Of a stretch of 9,481 bases of DNA, positions 5,495-9,481 are shown one piece after another; the first letter of the stretch is position 1; each line of letters begins with the position of its first letter. The position numbers and the translations under genes were made by a program. Source of the DNA: Candidatus Falkowbacteria bacterium CG02_land_8_20_14_3_00_36_14 (GTDB taxonomy: Bacteria > Patescibacteriota > Patescibacteriia > Patescibacteriales > UM-FILTER-36-11); the NCBI GenBank assembly GCA_002781265.1, contig PETS01000046.1:1-9481 (forward strand), in the 5' to 3' direction. A model generated the notes under the pieces. It searched no databases. It was given only the letters and a program-made list of their open reading frames with translations, and had not been told where the DNA came from.

Positions 5495-7942
5495 ATGCAA
5501 ATATCACTTAATTGGTTTAAAGATTTTGTTAATATTCCGAAATCAATAACACCGGAGGAATTAGGCCTGCGCCTGACCATGCATACGGTGGAGATTGACG
5601 GGGTGAAAAGCCAGTCAGACAAATATAAAAATATTGTCGTTGGTAAAATATTAGAGATAAAAAAACATCCGAACGCGGACAGATTACAGCTTGTAAAAGT
5701 TGATATTGGCAAAATTAAATTAGATATTGTCTGCGGCGCTGTTAATATTAAAGCCGGCCAATTTGCGCCGGTAGCTTTAGCAGGCGCTATATTGCCCAAT
5801 GGTATAGAAATCAAAGAAGCGGCAGTAAGGGGAGAGAAATCAGAAGGAATGCTTTGCGCTCCGGATGAACTGGGACTGGGCGATGACCATAGCGGTATTT
5901 TGATTTTAGACCAGCCGGCAAAAATCGGCGTTAATTTATCGGATTATCTTAACTTAAAAGACATAGTGTTTGCCATTGACAATAAATCTATTACCCATCG
6001 GCCTGATCTCTGGAGCCACTACGGCTTAGCCAGGGAAATAGCCGCTTTTTTAAATACCAAATTTAAGCCGTTTAAATATAATAATAAATTATTAAAATCT
6101 GCGCCTAAGATTGAGTTAAAGGCAAAAGTTGACGATTTTACCTTATGCCCCAGGTATATGGCCGTCGCTATGGAAGGAATTGTTATTGCCGAATCGCCTC
6201 AGTGGATGAAAGAAAGGTTGATGGCGGTCGGCATGAGGCCGATAAATAACATTGTTGATATAACCAATTATGTGATGCTGGAAATGGGACAGCCCTTGCA
6301 CGCTTTTGACGCGGCCAAAATCAAACAGGCGGATGGATATAAAATATTAGTGCGCCGTGCCAAAGACGGAGAAACCATGGAAACTTTGGATAGCGAAGCC
6401 AGAAAATTGGATTCCGAGACATTGGTGATTACCGACGGCCGACAGCCGCTAGCCCTGGCCGGAGTAATGGGCGGCTTGGGCAGTGAAATCAACAGTACCA
6501 CCAAAACTATTATTTTAGAGTCGGCCAATTTCAATTTTTTATCCATTAGAAAAACCGTCCAGAAACTGGGCTTGCGCACGGAATCTTCCATGCGTTTTGA
6601 AAAAGCTTTGGATCCGAATTTATGCGAGCTGGCTTTGGCGCGGGCGGTAGAATTGATTAAAAAAATAATTCCCCGGACAAAAGTCATAAGCAATCTGGTT
6701 GATTTATCCGCCGTCAAGGCAGGCGGGAACAAATATGGATTAAACCAAGGGCCGATTGAGCTGGATTTAAATTGGCTGGAAAGGCGCATGGGAGTAATCA
6801 TAGATAATAAAAAAATTATTAATATATTGGAAAGTTTAGGGTTTGTCGTAAAAGCATCCAAAGAGAAGCTCGAGGTGATTGTACCCACCTGGCGGGCTAC
6901 GCGCGACATATCAATCCCGGAGGATCTTTTGGAAGAAGCGGCCAGAATTTACGGTTATAATAAATTAGCGCCGGCCATGCCGAAAATAAAAATGCAGAAA
7001 CCTTGCTCCAGCCCGGAAAGAATATATGAAAGAAAAATAAAAAATATTTTAGCGGGCGCTGGCGTATTAACGGAAGTTTATAATTATTCTTTTGTCGGCG
7101 AAGATCAGCTGAAAAAATTAAATATAGATTATACCGCCCATCTTAAAATATTAAATCCCATCGCCGCGCACCAGACCATGCTTAGGCAGAGTTTGGCCCC
7201 TAATTTAATCAATAATATTAAAACCAACCAGGCCCGCCATGATTTAATGGCTTTGTTTGAAATCGGAAATGTTTATTTTTCCACTCCGGGCAATATAAAA
7301 AAAGACGCCGCCGGCAACGGCCATCTTCCTTATCAAGAAAGAAGAATCGGCATAATATTCGGCGGCCGAGAGACAGCGGCTGTATTCGGCAAAGTGAAAA
7401 GCGTTATCGGCCTGCTGGCCGAATCGTTTAATTTAACTGTTAAATTTAATCCTTCGGAAACTATCTATAATTGGGCTGATCAGCAGATTTGCGCTTTCAT
7501 TGAGATTGAAGGGAAAATAATCGGTTCCATAGTTAAATTAGACAGCCGCTTGCAGGCTGGCCTGGGCTTGAAAAAAGAAGTGGCTGTAGCCGAAATTAAT
7601 TTTAATGATTTTATTAATGCAATTATGAAAAAATCAAACCGCGGTTATAAGGAGCTGGATAAATATCCCCAATCCGCGCGCGATTTAGCTTTTGTAGTTA
7701 ATGCCCAAATATTGTATAATGATATTAAGAAAAGAATAGAAAATTTTGACAAGCTTATTAAGGCAGTGGAATTATTTGATGTTTATGAGGGCGGCCAATT
7801 AGGCAAAGATAAAAAGAGCCTGGCTTTTCATATTACTTATCAGGCGGACAGGACTTTAACTTCCGCGGAAGTAGATAATTTGCAGCAAAAATTAATAAAG
7901 GATTTAAAAGAAAAATTTGCCGCCAAAATAAGAGATTTTTAA
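5495..7942 (+). CDS. pheT: Phenylalanyl-tRNA synthetase beta subunit
   Basis: This is the full-length beta subunit (815 aa; family about 800). It pairs with PheS, binds tRNA-Phe and hydrolyses Tyr-tRNA-Phe made in error. Visible domains: an N-terminal part with the OB-fold EMAP/Trbp111-like tRNA-binding domain at about 40-150 (VVGKILEIKKHPNADRLQLVKVD, EGMLCAPDELGL); the B3/B4 editing domain at about 205-400; B5 at about 410-485; the catalytic-like B6/B7 at about 490-700; and the C-terminal ferredoxin-like anticodon-binding domain from about 720 (YPQSARDLAFVVN). Editing residues H269 (GQPLHAFD), E342 (LESANF) and T362 (LRTESS) keep the exact spacings of E. coli H261, E334 and T354, so editing should be intact. 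Ser364 replaces the E. coli Ala356. The start lacks a Shine-Dalgarno site; MQISLNWFKDFV is the normal family N-terminus. Confidence 0.98.
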   Translation: MQISLNWFKDFVNIPKSITPEELGLRLTMHTVEIDGVKSQSDKYKNIVVGKILEIKKHPNADRLQLVKVDIGKIKLDIVCGAVNIKAGQFAPVALAGAILPNGIEIKEAAVRGEKSEGMLCAPDELGLGDDHSGILILDQPAKIGVNLSDYLNLKDIVFAIDNKSITHRPDLWSHYGLAREIAAFLNTKFKPFKYNNKLLKSAPKIELKAKVDDFTLCPRYMAVAMEGIVIAESPQWMKERLMAVGMRPINNIVDITNYVMLEMGQPLHAFDAAKIKQADGYKILVRRAKDGETMETLDSEARKLDSETLVITDGRQPLALAGVMGGLGSEINSTTKTIILESANFNFLSIRKTVQKLGLRTESSMRFEKALDPNLCELALARAVELIKKIIPRTKVISNLVDLSAVKAGGNKYGLNQGPIELDLNWLERRMGVIIDNKKIINILESLGFVVKASKEKLEVIVPTWRATRDISIPEDLLEEAARIYGYNKLAPAMPKIKMQKPCSSPERIYERKIKNILAGAGVLTEVYNYSFVGEDQLKKLNIDYTAHLKILNPIAAHQTMLRQSLAPNLINNIKTNQARHDLMALFEIGNVYFSTPGNIKKDAAGNGHLPYQERRIGIIFGGRETAAVFGKVKSVIGLLAESFNLTVKFNPSETIYNWADQQICAFIEIEGKIIGSIVKLDSRLQAGLGLKKEVAVAEINFNDFINAIMKKSNRGYKELDKYPQSARDLAFVVNAQILYNDIKKRIENFDKLIKAVELFDVYEGGQLGKDKKSLAFHITYQADRTLTSAEVDNLQQKLIKDLKEKFAAKIRDF

Positions 7943-7943
7943 G

Positions 7944-8120
7944 TTACGAATTACAAATTATCACAAATTTACAAATAAATTTTAATACGAGAAAATAATA
8001 GATTATGAATTATTGGCCAGTTTTACGCGGGGAAAGGGTTAAATATAAAAAAGTTTAAATATAAAATAATAATATTAATTAATGAATTCGTAAATTTGTA
8101 AACGAATTCGTAATTCGTAA
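7944..8120. repeat. AT-rich intergenic element with nested terminal inverted repeats
   Basis: The outer inverted repeat is TTACGAATTA (7944-7953) with TAATTCGTAA (8111-8120), perfect over 10 bp. An inner pair, ACAAATTTA (7963-7971) with TAAATTTGT (8091-8099), is perfect over 9 bp. The element starts right after the pheT stop and ends one base before the ATG of the next gene, filling the whole spacer. The middle holds no ORF and a single GC-richer patch near 8020-8040. Inverted matches are commoner in AT-rich DNA, but two nested pairs with near-symmetric placement argue for a real element. Confidence 0.55.
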
Positions 8121-8121
8121 T

Positions 8122-8451
8122 ATGGATTTATTTGACAACTCACAAGACATTTTAAATATTGCCAAAACTATTGGTGTAATTTTGTTATCCCTATTTTTTG
8201 CTTGGCTAATTTATTATTTAGCCATGATTATGCGCCAGATTTTTATGGTTATAAAGGAAATGCGGGAGAGAATTAAAAAAGTGGATGAAATTTTAACAGC
8301 ATTTAAAAGCAAAATAGAGCATAGCGCTTCATCATTATATATTATTGGCGAAGGAATTAAAAAATTAGTTGACGTGATAAAAAATTATAGTTCCAAGAAG
8401 AATGACAAAAAAACGAAAAAGCCGGAAAGCCATAAAGCGAAAAAACAATAA
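8122..8451 (+). CDS. Small membrane-anchored protein with Lys-rich tail, unknown function
   Basis: The product is 109 aa. One membrane helix lies at about residues 15-38 (TIGVILLSLFFAWLIYYLAMIM). It is followed by an amphipathic, probably coiled-coil region at about 40-88, with hydrophobic residues at helical spacing (IKEMRERIKKVDEILTAFKSKIEH), and a very basic tail from 92 (SKKNDKKTKKPESHKAKKQ) that could touch nucleic acid or membrane lipid. The plan, a short anchor plus a heptad-like cytoplasmic stalk, resembles DUF948-type proteins, but I do not claim membership. The start has no Shine-Dalgarno site and abuts the right end of the repeat element before it. A strong terminator follows, so it closes this group of plus-strand genes. 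Confidence 0.72.
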   Translation: MDLFDNSQDILNIAKTIGVILLSLFFAWLIYYLAMIMRQIFMVIKEMRERIKKVDEILTAFKSKIEHSASSLYIIGEGIKKLVDVIKNYSSKKNDKKTKKPESHKAKKQ

Positions 8452-8482
8452 AATAAAAAAATAAGAAAGCAAAGAATATTTT

Positions 8483-8515
8483 AAAAAACATCCGTTAGGC
8501 AACAGATGTTTTTTT
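8483..8515. terminator. Bidirectional intrinsic terminator between convergent genes
   Basis: The stem AAAAAACATC (8483-8492) pairs with GATGTTTTTT (8505-8514). After one C-A mismatch it continues GTT/AAC (8494-8496, 8501-8503) around loop AGGC. A T run follows on the plus strand (8509-8515), and the A run at 8483-8488 gives a U run on the minus strand, so it can stop transcripts from both sides. The TAA stop of the minus-strand ATPase gene (8514-8516) overlaps the edge of the stem. Confidence 0.85.
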
Positions 8516-9481
8516 ATAAGTTTTTAAGTTGGGTTTTTGGGGGAAAATAAAATTTTTTGATTGTTTCCGTAATAATAAAATAGCCAAGCACCACTCCAGC
8601 AATTATAAGCAGATGGCCGGATGACGGCTTGATGAATTTAAAAACCGTTTGGCCGAAAATGGTGAAAGGAATAATAATAGCGGCCAGAGCGGCCGCGGCC
8701 GTAAGACCGCCCAAAATCAATGATGGCGGGCGCGAGCGCCAGAAAGGCAGTTTGGTCCGCATAGAAAATATTAAAGCCAGTTCTGTGAGCACGCTGCCGA
8801 TAAACCAGTTGGTTTGCAGAACCGACGGTTCGGCATGGTAAAAAAGGGCAAAAATGATAAAATCAAAGACAGTGCTGATAAAGCCGAATAAGATAGCGAT
8901 AGCGGCGACTTCATGGACATTATAAATTCGCGGGCGCTTTAGCTCTTGGCGGTCCACGCTGTCCGCGACAATGGCAATCATGGGAAAATCAGAGAGCAAG
9001 TTTAAAAGCAGTATTTGGACCGGCAACATCGGCAGAAATAATAAGACCAGTGAAGCGATGGCAATTGCGTAAAAATTGCCGAAATTGGAAATAAGGGTAA
9101 TTTCCAAATATTTAATAGTATTGCAAAAAATTTCCCGTCCGCTTTGGACGCCGTCAATAATAACTTTTAAATCGTGGCGGAGCAGAATTATATCCGATGC
9201 CTCCCGGGCAATATCGGCCGCTTTATCTACGGCAATGGCCACGTTGGCGATTTTTAAAGCCGGAGCGTCATTAATGCCTTCGCCTAAAAATCCAACTGCG
9301 TATTTTTTTTGTAAAATCTGGATAATTTCATATTTTTGCGTTGGGGAAACGCGGGCAAAAACATTATGCGATTCAACTGCCGGCAAGCGTTCAGTTTCAT
9401 CCATGGCGTCTAATTGTTCTCCAGTTAAAACTTGGCCGGCATTGGCTATCAGGCCAACCTGCTTGGCCACGGCGCCGGCGA
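8514..9481 (-). CDS. MgtA-like (P3B-type) P-type ATPase, C-terminal part (5' end outside window)
   Basis: This is the last 320 or so residues of a cation-pumping P-type ATPase in the cell membrane. The frame is open to the right edge (AGA, then VAKQVGLIAN). The GTG at 9470 is therefore an internal valine codon, not a start. Counting it as residue 1: the end of the P domain has ARVSPTQKYEII (39-50) and the hinge motif GEGINDAPAL (63-72). Six membrane helices (M5-M10) follow, with SNFGNFYAIAIASLVLLFLPMLPVQILLLNLLSD at 128-161. The SNFGN and FLPMLPVQ blocks are typical of Mg2+-transporting MgtA/MgtB, so Mg2+ is the best guess for the substrate. The hinge motif normally reads GDGxNDxP; here Glu64 (codon 9279-9281) replaces the first Asp. 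The DKTGT phosphorylation site lies outside the window. Confidence 0.9.
   Translation of the reverse strand, partial: AGAVAKQVGLIANAGQVLTGEQLDAMDETERLPAVESHNVFARVSPTQKYEIIQILQKKYAVGFLGEGINDAPALKIANVAIAVDKAADIAREASDIILLRHDLKVIIDGVQSGREIFCNTIKYLEITLISNFGNFYAIAIASLVLLFLPMLPVQILLLNLLSDFPMIAIVADSVDRQELKRPRIYNVHEVAAIAILFGFISTVFDFIIFALFYHAEPSVLQTNWFIGSVLTELALIFSMRTKLPFWRSRPPSLILGGLTAAAALAAIIIPFTIFGQTVFKFIKPSSGHLLIIAGVVLGYFIITETIKKFYFPPKTQLKNL

Noticed and set aside
6268..6909. 213-aa minus-strand open frame inside pheT
   Set aside because: It is antisense to a highly conserved coding region and its product resembles nothing. It is a by-product of codon bias on the opposite strand. The other short antisense frames (113-352, 2528-2809, 5148-5369, 5479-5814) were dropped for the same reason.
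8514..9470. GTG at 9470 as the start of the ATPase gene
   Set aside because: The frame continues to the edge, and the first visible residues are the middle of the P domain. The phosphorylation site must lie further upstream.

Overview
The window reads as AT-rich bacterial chromosome of the Candidate Phyla Radiation (Patescibacteria) type. The basis is the gene style: compact housekeeping genes, start codons mostly without a Shine-Dalgarno sequence, small lineage-type membrane proteins, and a UvrD helicase fused to a RecB-like nuclease. Phylum placement is inference. TGA is used as an ordinary stop by the helicase gene, so the recoded genetic code of Gracilibacteria/SR1 does not apply.

Layout, left to right. 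(1) The C-terminal part of an M16-family metallopeptidase gene, cut by the left edge. (2) A spacer of about 250 bp holding a dispersed-repeat-type element with hairpin ends (552-678). (3) A gene of about 3.2 kb for an SF1A helicase with a C-terminal Fe-S/PD-(D/E)XK nuclease domain. Its reading frame contains two stretches that look like repeat DNA carried in frame: a 106-108 bp inverted-repeat element in subdomain 1B, and a mixed palindrome/heptamer-repeat stretch in the helicase-nuclease linker. (4) A small four-helix membrane protein. (5) pheS and pheT, the two subunits of phenylalanyl-tRNA synthetase, separated by 70 bp. (6) An AT-rich spacer with nested terminal inverted repeats (7944-8120). 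(7) A 109-aa single-span membrane protein. (8) A strong bidirectional terminator. (9) On the minus strand, the C-terminal third of an MgtA-like P-type ATPase, cut by the right edge.

How the genes work together: the small membrane protein, pheS and pheT are closely spaced on the plus strand and probably form one transcription unit. PheS and PheT make the (alpha-beta)2 enzyme that charges tRNA-Phe. The helicase-nuclease is most likely a double-strand-break end-processing or repair enzyme. The ATPase is convergent with the rest and functionally separate.

I see no defence island, CRISPR array, phage, tRNA or rRNA, and I do not think the window holds a new multi-gene system. The most notable content is the repeat DNA: four palindromic or repetitive stretches, two of them translated inside an essential-looking repair gene. 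In two of them the paired terminal hairpins differ in sequence from each other yet stay perfectly base-paired.
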